From contig NC_087383.1 in assembly GCF_963675165.1 (NCBI RefSeq), forward strand, positions 969,399-1,033,398: DNA of 64,000 nucleotides, in the 5' to 3' direction. This document shows positions 25,297 to 37,377 of the stretch, piece by piece (within the stretch, counting starts at the first letter, position 1; every line of letters begins with the position of its first letter). The notes beneath the pieces were generated by a model. It was not told the DNA's origin, made no database searches, and worked only from the letters and a program-made list of their open reading frames with translations. The position numbers and the translations under genes are program-made. This DNA comes from Halichondria panicea (lineage: Eukaryota > Porifera > Demospongiae > Suberitida > Halichondriidae).

Positions 25297-28200
25297 CTAC
25301 TGAGAGACCTGGTCACGGTAATATAGTTGGAATGCCGCCCTCAATCCCGAGCCCAGAGCTCCCTGGATCCAGCCGTTAGCGAAAGAGATAGCTTCTCCAG
25401 CGAAAAATATATTTTGCCAGGACCCGAGCATAAGGTAGAGGACACTGATGTACTCACGGGGGCGGAGCATAGCAAATGCCCCAAGGGTGGTGGGATCGTT
25501 AGCCCAGGCCTGTCGCTTGCCAACTTGGAATAGACGTTTAGAATTCGGGTGAATTCGTTCGATCTGATTGACGGCTAGCAGGATGGCTTGATCTTCAGTG
25601 AGCGCTCCCCAGAGTAGAGCCTCGGCTTTCCAAGTGTAGACCATTAGGATGCCTTTCTGGTTGATCAGAGCATTGTCGGGAACACGGAGATGAATCAACG
25701 CACGCATCTCCTCGGAGAGAATAGTGGGGTAGTGGAGCTGTCCAATCGGCATGTTTGTCTTTGAGAAACCACCATCGATGATCGCTCCTGCATCTTCATG
25801 CCAAAACTGCTTGTCGTACTGCAGCATGATCTTGGTGGAGGGACTGTACGAAATATCTTCAATCGCTTTCTGAAATTCCATAGGGAATTGTTCCGGCTGT
25901 GTTCTCGAATCATCACCGTTTATCGATACAATCTCGATCCCACGCAGCACATGCAGAGGCACAGTGAGAATCACAGACCTTCCTTCCTCGACGAAAGGCT
26001 CGCCAGAAGACCTAAAAACACCATGGACTCGCGCAGAAGTGACATTGCCTTTGTTCCAGACCACCTCCACTTTGGTTACCATACGGTTGTAGACAATGAG
26101 CTTCTCCACGCCTCCTTGCCCAGCAAATGCCTCAGGCAGAGCAGAGAGTCCACCATTCAGGCTGTGCATAGCGTCGGACCACCATTTTCCCATCCTATCC
26201 TGCAACACAGCTACGAGACTGACATCTTCAGACAGCGTATAGTTGAAGATATTGTAAGCCGTAATGGCTTCCTCCGGCCATGGCAGAAACGGTTCAAGAC
26301 GGTCGAGGATTGCATCGTACGCTTTCCTGCGGGTGCCGACAATTGGATAAAAGGCAAGTTGAGACTTGATTCCTGTTAGGGTGCTACGAAGGAACGATCC
26401 GAAGGAAAATTGGCACCAATTCTGCGTCCAAATGCTCCACACAATAGCCTGAACAATCCACGGCAGATCCTTTACCCACGAGAGGCGGAGCTTAAGCAGA
26501 TCAACAACCACACCCGCCACGGTTTCGTAGTACTCATCTGCAGGGGTGGAGTGAATAATGACTCATTAGAAATTTCCTGCTACATGCAATCTATTAGACT
26601 GTGGAATACATTAAACAACCAGCCACACTAATGCTACAGGTCTCAGGTTGGTTAAGGCATAATTATTGCCATAAAAATTAATAGTATAATTAATGAAGTG
26701 CCTTATCATTGTGAGATGGCATCATCAATGCTAGCCTCGGTCCCAGGCCGATTTTTTTTTAATAGAACGAAGTTGAAAACCTAGCAATCAATTGGAGACA
26801 GATCGGCCTGGGATCGAGGCTACATCAATGCATGTTTTTGCTCTTTTAATTATATCTTATATGCAGAAAGGGTCAGTATAATAACATTGTTGCCATGGTT
26901 ACTGGCATGTTGTGTGCGTTACCTGTGACCATTCAACTCTTTTGAGAATGCAGCCTCCAATACACAATTTTATGACCTCATCTTAGTATCAAAAGAAAGC
27001 TCACTATAGTACAGTAGGAACTATGTTAGTATTTAGGGCTGCTTTCATATTGCCACTCAATCGAACGTAATCAACATGCAGGTGGCCATTGAGGAGAAAC
27101 GACAACACTGGGTAATATTGTTGCCACGAACAGCTTGAATCGTGGATAGTACATCGTCCAAAGCACTGAAGAGAAACGCCTCCACTCGACACAAATGAAG
27201 ACAGTGTTTCGACATCAAGAGACAATCCAACCTGCTGTGCGACTTCAGAAAGTCTCTGCACAATTCCTAACCTTACATCTGTCGATGCTAGTTCAGGAAC
27301 TTGGACACTCATGCTGATTGTACTGGGACTGAGGTCTGTCTGCACACTTGCGCTGATTGTACTGGGACTGGGGTCTGTCTGCACACTTGCGTTTCTCTCA
27401 TCTACTGAAGTCTGCACTCCTACATGTAGATCCGGTCCTATGCTGGACAAATCTACATCTGGCTCTGTATTTAATATAGTGTGGATTTTGTTATTGTTAA
27501 TTTTTTACTCTGTGTAGCTTACCTAATCTTATTTTCTTGGCTTCAGTTGCAGCTAGAAGTTGGTTTAGTCTTTTCCTGGAAGGCATTCTCACAAAACCAA
27601 AGTCTAGCCAATGTTTTTACTTTGTGTGCATGTGGTTACTACTGCAGCTGCTCATCTACCGTTAGTGCACGCATTGAAATTAAATACGGAGTGCAAGTCT
27701 CAGATTGCACACGTGATCTAAACGGTGCATTTTTGTGGTTAAATTATGTCAATTTGTTACTATGTGCGGTCAGTGGCATTTTTGGTCACAGCTAATGCAC
27801 GCAACAAGATGATAGTAACCATGGTAATAGTGTTATCAAATTTATGTAACAATACATTTTTGTCAAGATAATTATTATACAATAAATCTGAGTTGTATAC
27901 AGTACACTTCATAATGCTGTTTTGCTTAAAATCTACCAATAGTTACCTCGGCTGAGAACACAATAATAATAGTAGTGGATTGCACCAAGAGTTCATTAGT
28001 AAAGGGATAGTGCACAAGGAATGTTCACATTAACATTTTCACTTACTAATTGTGTCGAATTTACTGGTTGCAGGTTTAGAGTTCCAACCAGGCCAGTACT
28101 TGTTGAACATCATCTTTGGGTCCTTGTTCCAATCTGTATATAGTGAGATGATAATTATAGAAAGAAATGCTCACAGTACACCACAAATAATTATTACAAT

Positions 28201-29055
28201 TATATTGACCACAAACAAGAGACACAAAGGCAGCATTTTTAGATGTTGTAGTTACCAGAGATTTGTATGAGGTCTCCGTAGAAGCAGTAGTAGGCGTTGT
28301 CACTTTGGTTACTAAAGGGAACTTGCTTCAGTCCAAACCTTTTCTGAGAGTAGAAATCAGTGAGGTAATGGATTGACTCATTGATTGGACGATCCTCCTT
28401 TGGGGGAAGGGGGATACGCATCGCACCAGCTGCAATAGAAATACAACAATTTAATAGAATGATTAAAGAATGTGCAGTAGTTATGCATGACCATTTTAGT
28501 GCACTGTGCAACATTGAGTTTACCATCAGTGTGGAGTCCACGATCAAAACCATCTTTCATATCGAGTGTCTTCACACGTCCTCCAAAACGCTGACTCATC
28601 TCTAAGATCTTCACGTCCTTGTAGCCGGCTTTTTCCAACTCGTAAGCAGCGGCCATTCCTGACAACCCTGCTCCTACAATGAGCACAGTTCCACTCGGTG
28701 GAGGCTTGGGTTTGCTCGGACCCCATCTCTCAAAAGTAGCCGGTAGACCGTGCTCTGCAATTTCCAAATAAAACTCTCGGAGCAAATCGATCTCTTGCAG
28801 TGATCCAGAATTGTCGGGTGGACAAGTTTTCACATTTGGATCTTTCAAGTAGCGCGGGAGGCTGTCTTGTAGCCAGTCCAGCATCACCCAGAAATGGCTC
28901 TTATTGTGTGTAATCACTTCGGGGATATTCCATGATTGATTTTGTCGATTCTTCTCTCGTCTTTCGCTCAGCTGAGAAAGAATACGCTTGCTGTAAGAGT
29001 GCTCATTGAAGCTGGGAGCTGGCATGAGATCACTAATCTCGACCATTTTCGCCAT
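25297..29055 (-). CDS. Flavin amine oxidase, L-amino-acid-oxidase type, copy 1 (4 exons)
   Basis: Minus-strand exons: 29055-28524, 28429-28256, 28133-28047, 26537-25297; phases agree, 2034 nt, 677 aa. I chose the ATG at 29055 ([11 protein letters not shown]); the longer frame upstream has no [23 protein letters not shown] at about 124-143 is the dinucleotide-binding GxGxxG, followed by GGRVKT at 158-163, and the C-terminal [20 protein letters not shown] at about 643-662 is the second FAD-contact motif of the amino oxidase fold. Such enzymes oxidatively deaminate L-amino acids (or amines), giving the keto acid, ammonia and hydrogen peroxide. I see no signal peptide at the chosen start, so a cytoplasmic enzyme is the simpler reading. 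A tandem paralogue follows at 30408. Substrate is unknown; a role in chemical defence would be conjecture. Confidence 0.85.
26733..26822. mobile_element. AGCCTCG..CAGGCCG foldback (oxidase 1, intron 3)
   Basis: The left arm TAGCCTCGGTCCCAGGCCGA and right arm CGGCCTGGGATCGAGGCTA flank a loop of about 50 bp. This is the best-preserved member in this window of a dispersed family; others are at 6783, 35304, 43343, 45897, 49371, 56493, 59046, 63108 and 63722. Confidence 0.75.
27004..27586 (-). CDS. Unidentified two-exon gene nested in an oxidase intron
   Basis: Minus-strand exons 27586-27523 and 27464-27004 join in phase to 525 nt (174 aa), starting [18 protein letters not shown] with a basic N-terminus. 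Residues about 45-80 hold imperfect repeats of the type [12 protein letters not shown]. The C-terminal part ([16 protein letters not shown], then [16 protein letters not shown]) looks folded but I cannot assign a family. It sits wholly inside intron 3 of oxidase 1, on the same strand, next to a foldback element, so it could be a nested host gene or a fragment of a transposon gene. The intron has a good donor (G|GTAAGC) and acceptor (ATACAG), which argues against chance. Confidence 0.45.
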
Positions 29056-30407
29056 AGTTTTCAGATTCCAATAATTGTAGAATACTCGGACTTCTGACTG
29101 CACCACTTGCAGGCTGCAACTAGATTAAAACAGGGCTGGTTGGTAACAATAGCTTCCAGGGAGAAATCCGATTCCTTACAAGCTAACTTGGTTATGCACT
29201 TCAAAGGACTGGAATGTAATTAGAGAGTAATTAAAAAACAAAAACAGCTGCCTATACAAAATCTGCAGGATGCTTTATGTGCAAACAATGGAAAATCAAA
29301 TGGTCCTTTCGCTGCCATTTCTAAGAAAAACAGTTTAACTATAGAGTTTGTAGGGGGCCCTCTACCATCAACAAATGCTCAGCCAAATGCAACATCCGCC
29401 TATAAATAGGCAACTCTCACATATAACATGCTACTGTATAGTAACAAGAAGCAACACTCATTACTTGGAAACATGCACCGAAGCCACAGAATGCAGCTTG
29501 AAACTGTGAAATGTACAAACAATCCAAACTCACTCAGATATAATATCAGGCACAGAACCAAACGTATTATAAAACAAAAAACACACAAAATCAACATTAT
29601 ACACAGTTTGACATTTACAGGAAAGGGATTATAGATTACCTATATAGATCTATATTATATCTAATACATGTAGTACGCCAAAGTAACTCTTTCTTATGGA
29701 AATTTATGTACAGCAATAAAACCTTGGGAAAGTAAAACTGAGTGGTAGGTAGCAGGAGTAAAGTGCATCCAATAGAGAAATAATATTATAATTTACTCCT
29801 GCCACCTACACCACTGCAGTGGCGTAGGGAAAAAAGTATACCCCCTATAATGAAAAAGTATACCCCTTTGAATTATGGCACTAATATAGCGCCATATATA
29901 TATTCCTTTCAGGTGACTGGCATGTCCTCGTACCCGTCAATATATCACACACAAACCAGTTTTATTATACCGTATAGCGGGTAAGTTTTGTGGGGTAAAA
30001 AATTCGTTCAACTCGAGAAAAGGTGGTTTTCGTGAGTAAAAATTTCGTTTAGTCTCGTGGCTGCACGGCATTCCTACATTCCGATAAGCCACGCCTACGT
30101 TAAAATTTCGTGGAGGTCAGCTTGCCCACGAAAATAACGAATATTTTACCCCACGAAAATTACCCGCTATACGATAATAAACAATACATAGGCTAATTTG
30201 CCCATCCCACCTGTAGCTGCTTTGTAGCATGCAATTAGGGTGGGCGTAATCTCAGTAGAGTACGGTATATGAACTTCAACATTACTCCAAAAATAGCTAT
30301 AATTATGTTATCAGTGTCAAATAAGGAACACACAAATTACTACGTACATGCACACACACTATACTATATATATAATTTCGTTCTGAGTCAGTATTTTCAT
30401 CGATAAT
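29056..30407. other. Spacer between the two tandem oxidase genes
   Basis: Holds the promoter of oxidase 1 (near 29056-29300) and the 3' flank of oxidase 2. Apart from the MITE at 29968-30176 and a near-palindromic pair of GTAGGTGGCAGGAGT-like arms around 29745-29815, nothing coding is visible. Confidence 0.5.
29968..30176. mobile_element. TACCGTATAGCG-family MITE, copy 3
   Basis: It begins TACCGTATAGCGGGTAAGTT and ends AAAATTACCCGCTATACGATA; 209 bp, non-coding, with GTGGGGTAAAAAATTCG and its approximate complement as subterminal arms. It lies between the oxidase genes. Confidence 0.75.
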
Positions 30408-33400
30408 CTATTGAGTGACTTGGTCACGATAATATAGTTGGAATGCCGCCCTCAGTCCCGAGCCCAGAGCTCCCTGGATCCAACCGTTAGCCAAAGAGAT
30501 AGCTTCTCCAGCGAAAAATATATTTTGCCAGGAGCCGAGCATGAGATAAAGGACACTGAAGTACTCACGGGGGCGGAGCATAGCAAATGCCCCAAGGGTG
30601 GTGGGATCGTCAGCCCAGGCTTGTCGCTTGCCAACTTGGAATAGACGTTTCGAATTCGGGTGAATTCGTTCGATCTGATTGACGGCTAGCATGATGGCTT
30701 GATCTTCAGTGAGAGCTCCCCAGAGTAGAGCCTCGGCTTTCCAAGTGTAGACCATTAGGATGCCTTTCTGGTCGACTATTGCATTGTCGGGCACACGGAG
30801 ATGAATCAACGCACGCATCTCCTCGGAGAGAATAGTGGGGTAGTGGAGCTGTCCAATCGGCATGTTTGTCTTTGTGAAACCACCATCGATAATCGCTCTT
30901 GCATCTTCATGCCAGAACTGCTTGTCGTACTGCAGCATGATCTTGGTGGAGGGACTGTACGAAATATCTTCAATCGCTTTCTGAAATTCCATAGGGAATT
31001 GTTCCGGCTGTATTCCCGAATTATCACCATCTACCGATACAATCTCAATCCCACGCAGCACATGCAGAGGTACAGTGAGAATCACAGATCTTCCTTCCTC
31101 GACGAAAGGCTCGCCAGAAGACTTAAAAACACCATGGACTCGAGCAGAAGTAACCTTGCCTTCGTTCCAGACCACCTCCACTTTGGTCACCATACGGTTG
31201 TAGACAATGAGCTTCTCCACGCCTCCTTGCCCAGCAAATGCCTCAGGCAGAGCAGAGAGTCCACCATTTAGACTGTGCATATCGTTGGCCCACCATTTTC
31301 CCATCTTCTCCTGCACCTCAGCTACAAGATTGACATCTTCAGACAGTGTATAGTTGAAGATTTTGTAAGCCGTAATGGCTTCCTCTGGCCACGGCAGAAA
31401 TGGTTCTAGACGGTCAAGGATAGCATCGTACTCATTCCTGCGGGGGCCGGCAATTGGATAAAAGGCAAGTTGAGTTTTGATTCCTGTCAGGGTGCTACGG
31501 AGAAACGATCCAAAGGAAAATTGGCCCCAATTCTGATTCCACTCGCTCCACACGCTGGCCTGAATAATCCACGGCTGATCCTTTGCCCACAAGAGACGGA
31601 GCTTAAGCAGATCGATGACCACGTCCGTCACGGCATCGTAGTAGTCATCTGTAAGGGTGGAGTGAATAAAGCATTTGGCTCATTAGAATAATTTCTTGCT
31701 CATGCAATGAACGAGTGGTGCAAGCTGCGCTGTGCTAATGCCTCTCGCTGTTGTTTTGCTTTCGCTCAAAAACTATCAGAAATGCTATTAGAACAGAGAA
31801 GAGTTGAAGAAGAAGCATAATGTTGCGTGTTATTGTTGATTGCTTTTCATAATAAGCTATGGAATGTGCTGACACTAATTAGTTCATTTTTGCTTATCTG
31901 GCTGAAGTCCCATTTTGGTGGCTGTGTGGGCGTTTTTACTATCACTGCCATGTAAAATTGATGATCTTTACAAGGTCACCAAGTTCATTTAGTAGCCATT
32001 TGTTCTAATATAAGGATGCCAAAAGAAAATTTAAAGCATATGCTCTATGATAGAGTAGAGAGGGATTGGAAACGGAAGTACCCTCGAAGTACCATCCGTG
32101 TATCTCCGGGGTTTTAATCGAGGCTTACTTTTTAACACGAGGGCTAAACATGAATAATTCATGAGAATTGTTATGCTGTCTGTAAGAAGTCCACGAGCAG
32201 TTCTGCTGCTAAACATCAACGTTCATCTCATACTTGAGGCCATTTGGGACACAGAACACTATTTAGTTACACAGCCTTAGCTATACCAGGTACTATAGGA
32301 ACACAAGCACGAAAAAGCGCTCTAGCTACTTCACGACAATCAAGATTATATATTTTTCGTTTCCAATTGATACCTACCACCAGGGGGCATGTGATTCAGT
32401 AAAAGGGGTAGCCTCGATTCCAGGCCACACTTCACTCAGGGAAGTGGGCCGAAGAAACTCTTTTAAAGTTGCAGTCACATTCATGATTCATGACTCATGA
32501 GTAAATGAAAGCACTGCAGGTGCTGATGAGAGGAGGTACGACACTCGGTTAAGCTCACGTGGCTGCTATTTCTTGATTAAAGGCAAGAAAGACAAAAAAG
32601 TCGTTAAAAATGCATTCCAATGACGACATTCAGCTGGGTGGCAAGTAAGCGTCTTAAAGGGACAAGTTTAGAGCATAAAACTCAGTGAATTTGTTGCTGG
32701 CTAGTAGCTAGATTTTTATAAGTAGAGATTAGATTTGTTGTAGAACCCAGGCTCAGATGTTGGCAGTGATCCTATCCTGAATGCAGGCACAGAATTACAC
32801 TAAAAACAATAATATCTCAAAATCTAAGTGGTGGTTGAAATTGGTTGAAAAGCTATTTCACATCAGCATAAGCCCAACCACCAACCAGCCTGATCTTAGA
32901 AACGTCAAGTGTATTTCTTAAGATATAGCTATACACGCTAAACTAAATCCACTATCAAAGTACACAGTCTTGAATTATATTCATGCACAAGTTAATGAGA
33001 TTCATCATCCTTTTGGCTAGTCATGTGACTGTGTCGTACCTCCTCTGGCTCAGAAGCAGAGATACAAGTCTCAAAGCCAGCTGTGTGGCGACCTCGAGAA
33101 CAAGCCGCTCATGATATTGAGGCTAGTACAAGAACAAGACTATTGATTGTATATCTCTGCTTTTGAGCAAAATTGGCGAAAATAAAATTTGACCCCCTGC
33201 AAAATAACATTTTAAACTTACAGACACTAAAAACTAGGTTAGAAGTAGGCTGCAAGAGAAGTTTGGAAAAATCCAATTAGTGACCTTAATTAGCTAAGGT
33301 CAAGTGGTTCCAGCCTCCTCTGGCTTTACCGTATCCCTCGTGCGGCTACGCCTCGAGGCATAATAATACACATGCATGCAGTGCTGATTTAGTGAGCTAT

Positions 33401-35062
33401 GGATTGTACATAACATAATTATATAGTGAAGGGTTATTGTGTAAGGAATATATGTTCACATCAATACCGGTATGTCCACTTACTGATTGTTTTGAATTCA
33501 CTGGTTGCAGGTTTAGAGTTCCAACCAGGCCAGTACTTGTTGAACTTCGTCTTTGGGTCCTTGTTCCATTCTGTAGTGAAATGATAAAAAGGAATGCTCA
33601 CACCTACTAGTTATAATGAAAGCACCGCGGGTGCTGATGCCTCGGTGGAGGTGCCAAAGCTACATAACATAAAACTACTAGCTAGCTTTTATACACACAT
33701 TGATTATAATTATCATGATAATCTAATTTTGCTGCATTGTACATGTACATGTAATCGCAGGAAACTCAAATAGTGGGTAATAATCGACCATGATTGTTGT
33801 TAAAAACGATCGATGCCAAACGTTCAAGTCTAAAATTAATGGCTGCAAGTCAGCAGAGCCTTGCAGCTCTCTTCTCACTCTTGCAGCTACCAATAGCTAG
33901 CGTTCTAGTGCAGAGCTAACTACTAAGTAGAGTAGCAACACTCGGTGAACAAGTTTTGCTACGGACTCTTCTGAAAAGGCTGCAATGGCATTCCAAGTAA
34001 GCAAAACTAGGCATAGCCGGCTTAAGCCGGAACGAAGCTTTATTTTGCAAATCCACAAATAGCATGCCAAGAAAACATGACTAGAAGCCTATAGAAACTC
34101 TTACTTGCACTTCATTGATCCTTGAGCAGCTGAAATGGTCTACACACACACACACACAAACACACTACCGTATACCTCACTTGCGCATGCGCACCGAGGC
34201 ATAATTATATTGACCACAAACAAGAAAGACACAAAGGCAGCATTTTTAGATTTTCTAGTTACCAGAGATTTGTATGAGGTCTCCGTAGAAGCTGTAGTAG
34301 GCGTTGTCACTCTGGTTACTAAAGGGAACTTGCTTCAGTCCAAACCTTTTCTGAGAGTAGAAATCAGTGAGGTAATGGATTGACTCATCGATTGGACGAT
34401 CCTGCTTTGGGGGGAGGGGGATACGCATCGCACCAGCTGCAAGAAACACACAGTTAGAATAATAAAAGAAACCACAGAAGTGCAGCAGTGTGCATGCAAA
34501 ATTTAAGTGCACTGTGCAATGTTGCATGATTATTACCATCAGTGTGGAGTCCACGATCAAACCCATCTTTCATATCGAGTGTCTTCACACGTCCTCCATA
34601 GCGCTGACTCATCTCTAAAATCTTCATATCCTTGTAGCCGGCTCTCTCCAACTCGTAAGCGGCGGCCATTCCCGACATCCCTGCTCCCACGATGAGCACA
34701 GTTCCACTCGGCGGGGGCTTGGGTTTGCTCGGGCCCCATCTCTCGAAAGTAGCCGGTAGACCGTGCTCTGCAATTTCCAGATAAAATTCTCGGAGCAGAT
34801 CGATCTCTTGCAGTGATCCAGAATTGTCGGGTTGACCGGTTTTCACATTCGGATCTTTCAAGTAACGTGGGAGGCTGTCTTGAAGCCAGTCTAGATTCAC
34901 CCAGAAATTACTTTTATTGTGCATAATCTGCCCTTCGGGGATATTCCATGATTGACTTCGTCGATTCTTCTCTCGTCTTTCGCTCAATTGAGAAAGGATA
35001 CGCTTGCTGAAAGAGTGCTCATTGAAGCTAGGAGCCGGCATGAGATCGACTAATTTCGCCAT
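30408..35062 (-). CDS. Flavin amine oxidase, L-amino-acid-oxidase type, copy 2 (4 exons)
   Basis: Minus-strand exons: 35062-34537, 34436-34263, 33570-33484, 31648-30408; 2028 nt, 675 aa. Exons 2, 3 and 4 have exactly the lengths and phases of copy 1 (174, 87, 1241), so this is a tandem duplicate. The start is the ATG at 35062 ([13 protein letters not shown]); it lacks two residues of copy 1 in exon 1. The FAD motifs are retained: [26 protein letters not shown] and [20 protein letters not shown]. The coding sequence is highly similar and without stops, while introns have diverged, which suggests purifying selection or gene conversion. Intron 3 carries several repeats. The 5' flank adjoins the DMXL/TRAF array, whose modules carry decayed copies of this gene's exon 1. 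Confidence 0.85.
32524..33050. mobile_element. Element of about 527 bp with GAGGAGGTACGACAC ends (oxidase 2, intron 3)
   Basis: The left end is AGAGGAGGTACGACACTCGG and the right end GTGTCGTACCTCCTCTGGC, inverted relative to each other and related to the arms of the foldback at 2863-3006. The interior has no ORF of note. This is probably a non-autonomous DNA transposon. Confidence 0.55.
34168..34206 (+). repeat. Diverged end of the TACCGTAT..GAGGCATAAT repeat
   Basis: TACCGTATACCTCACTTGCG followed by GCACCGAGGCATAATTAT resembles the better-conserved termini at 33328, 46667, 52582 and 60060. Its left flank (33840-34165) is also a diverged relative of 51700-51935, including ACTAGAAGCCTATAGAA and a CA run, so it marks an old copy of the same element. 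Confidence 0.55.
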
Positions 35063-36103
35063 AGCCACGTAATTTCCAATTTCAGTTTCCAATTCAGTGT
35101 AGAATGCTTGGACTGAGCACTATAGCAGGCTGCAACTAAATATATAGGTGCAGCTGCAGGCTGCTTAAAACAGGTTTAAAACAGGGCTGGTAGGTAACTA
35201 ATAATAACTTTGAGGGATTCCTTACAAGTACATTTCCTCTCATAACCTTTTTGCTGTGGTGGTATGCACTTCACATATGGAGGATTGTGTGCAGTCTCTT
35301 ATAGCCTCAATCCCCGAGGCCGTTCCAAGGGCCTGGGATCGAGGCTGAGTCTCTTATTGTTATTAGATCAAAGGCTCCCTTTACTGTGATGGTAATTAGA
35401 AGGCAATTTGATACATGTAAGACTAACCATTCTCTTAATGGACAGAGCCCAAACAGGAATGACTAACCATGCAGCCCCTTTTATTGCCATTTCTAAGAAG
35501 CCACATAATGAAACTTGACAATTTTGTGAATGTAAATTATTGTTTTGAATCCAAATTAACTCACTCAGATATAATAATGGGCACAGAACAATTTTACTGA
35601 TAAATTATACAAAACACACAAAATCATAACACTACAGTTTGACATTTCACACTACCGTCCGCACCACAAGAGTACAATCTATACCCCCAGGCAATATTCC
35701 CAGGTCGGTTACGCCTCCTTCTGTCTGTCGGAAGAGTCTGGGCATGGTGTGGAGGCCGGGGTACGAGGCGAGCTCCTCAAATGAATTGCAGTCTAGAACC
35801 TGCGAAGGATGTAAAGGACTTGTGAAACTTACATTCAGAATTAAGCTAGGCATATACTGTACTTGTACTGAATTTGCACAGGTGACACTTATAAATGTGT
35901 ATGGTAAAGAGGTATTATACATGTGCACGTATTATCTGTAAAATTATGGAGGGTGGAAATGCATTATCAAAGCTGTGGTAAACAGGTTTCATAGTAATTC
36001 CATAGGGACAAGATGAAAACAGATTGTGGACAATGGTTGTGGACAATGGTATTAAGGTTTCACTATGCATGCATATTTCATTAACCACAACATCTAGTCA
36101 AAC

Positions 36104-36323
36104 TACCGTATTACTAGAATGTTTTGCGAGCATCAAACAATTGCGAACTTTGCGACGGTTGATCAATTCGCAACAATTAAATCCGCAAAACCTAAATTAT
36201 TACTAGTAAATACACATGATATTTTCCAGAACGCAATAGTTAGATCGCAAAAGGTCAAATTTTCTGCTGATTTAGCTAATTTGCGAAGGTTTTTCACCAG
36301 CAAAATATTCTAGTAATACGGTA
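36104..36323. mobile_element. TACCGTATTACTAGAAT-family MITE
   Basis: It starts TACCGTATTACTAGAAT and ends with its exact reverse complement ATTCTAGTAATACGGTA (17-bp TIRs). It is 220 bp, with internal TTTTGCGA/TCGCAA motifs repeated in both orientations, typical of a MITE. A 64-codon plus frame inside is fortuitous. Confidence 0.85.
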
Positions 36324-36530
36324 GCTTGTAAACACATTTCCAACACGTGCAATTAGCTCTAATTGCAAACAGTGCATGCTAAATACAGTGTGTGGAGTAT
36401 ATTTGATGTAACAGCTAGTACCCACACCCACACACCAAACACTAAACAGCTACCAAATGCATTTAATATCGGACAATCCTTATAACCTCTCAAAGTTAGC
36501 TACCAAAACAAGCCTACCCACACCCACCCC

Positions 36531-36698
<168 letters not shown>

Positions 36699-37377
36699 TA
36701 ATGTCCTATCAGCAGGGCCAGTGGCATTAAAGCCATCGATATCGTCCACGACGATCCTGTTGACAGCTGAGCTATGAACTATCAGACTCTGTAGCAGACA
36801 CATTTGCCTCAGGTCGAATATTATATGGCATAATTATAATGTAGGGTTCACAACACTTGACTTTGTTGGCAAAAGTGTGTCTCACAGGAATGCTCTTTAT
36901 TATATTATTATCGTACATTTTTGGGTACAGTGAAACAAAATTAACCTATATATCAGTAGCACAAAAATGAACCAATCCAATAAAGCGAAATCCTTTGTTT
37001 CCATCTGGAGTGAATCGGACGCTGGCCCCAGAGCCCGGGTAAATCTGGATGGAGACTGGCCGAGGGTTACCAAACTCCCACATCACCATGGAGCCATCCA
37101 TATACAGCCAGTTAGATCTGAGCAGGTGTGGGGGAATATAATGTTATTGTTGAGGGATAAGGTATGATTATGGTTATGTTGCTAAGAGACAAAGCTAGGA
37201 GGCGTATTTCAATGAATTTAGTTAAAGACACACCCAGTTTTGTGTAAGACACAGTTAGCAGGTAAACATTAAATAGTGTACAATGCCTGTGTTTGTGGTG
37301 TAAACTGTACAGTAACATTGCTAATACAACTGATAACATATTCATAACTATACTGGTTTCTACAGCTGGCTGGAGAA

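Noticed and set aside
25798-26379. 193-codon plus ORF opposite oxidase exon 4 (similar at 30801)
   Set aside because: Antisense shadow of the conserved oxidase exon; no motif of its own.
32031-32219. Small ORFs in oxidase 2 intron 3
   Set aside because: They lie in repeat-rich intron sequence with no splice context or motif.
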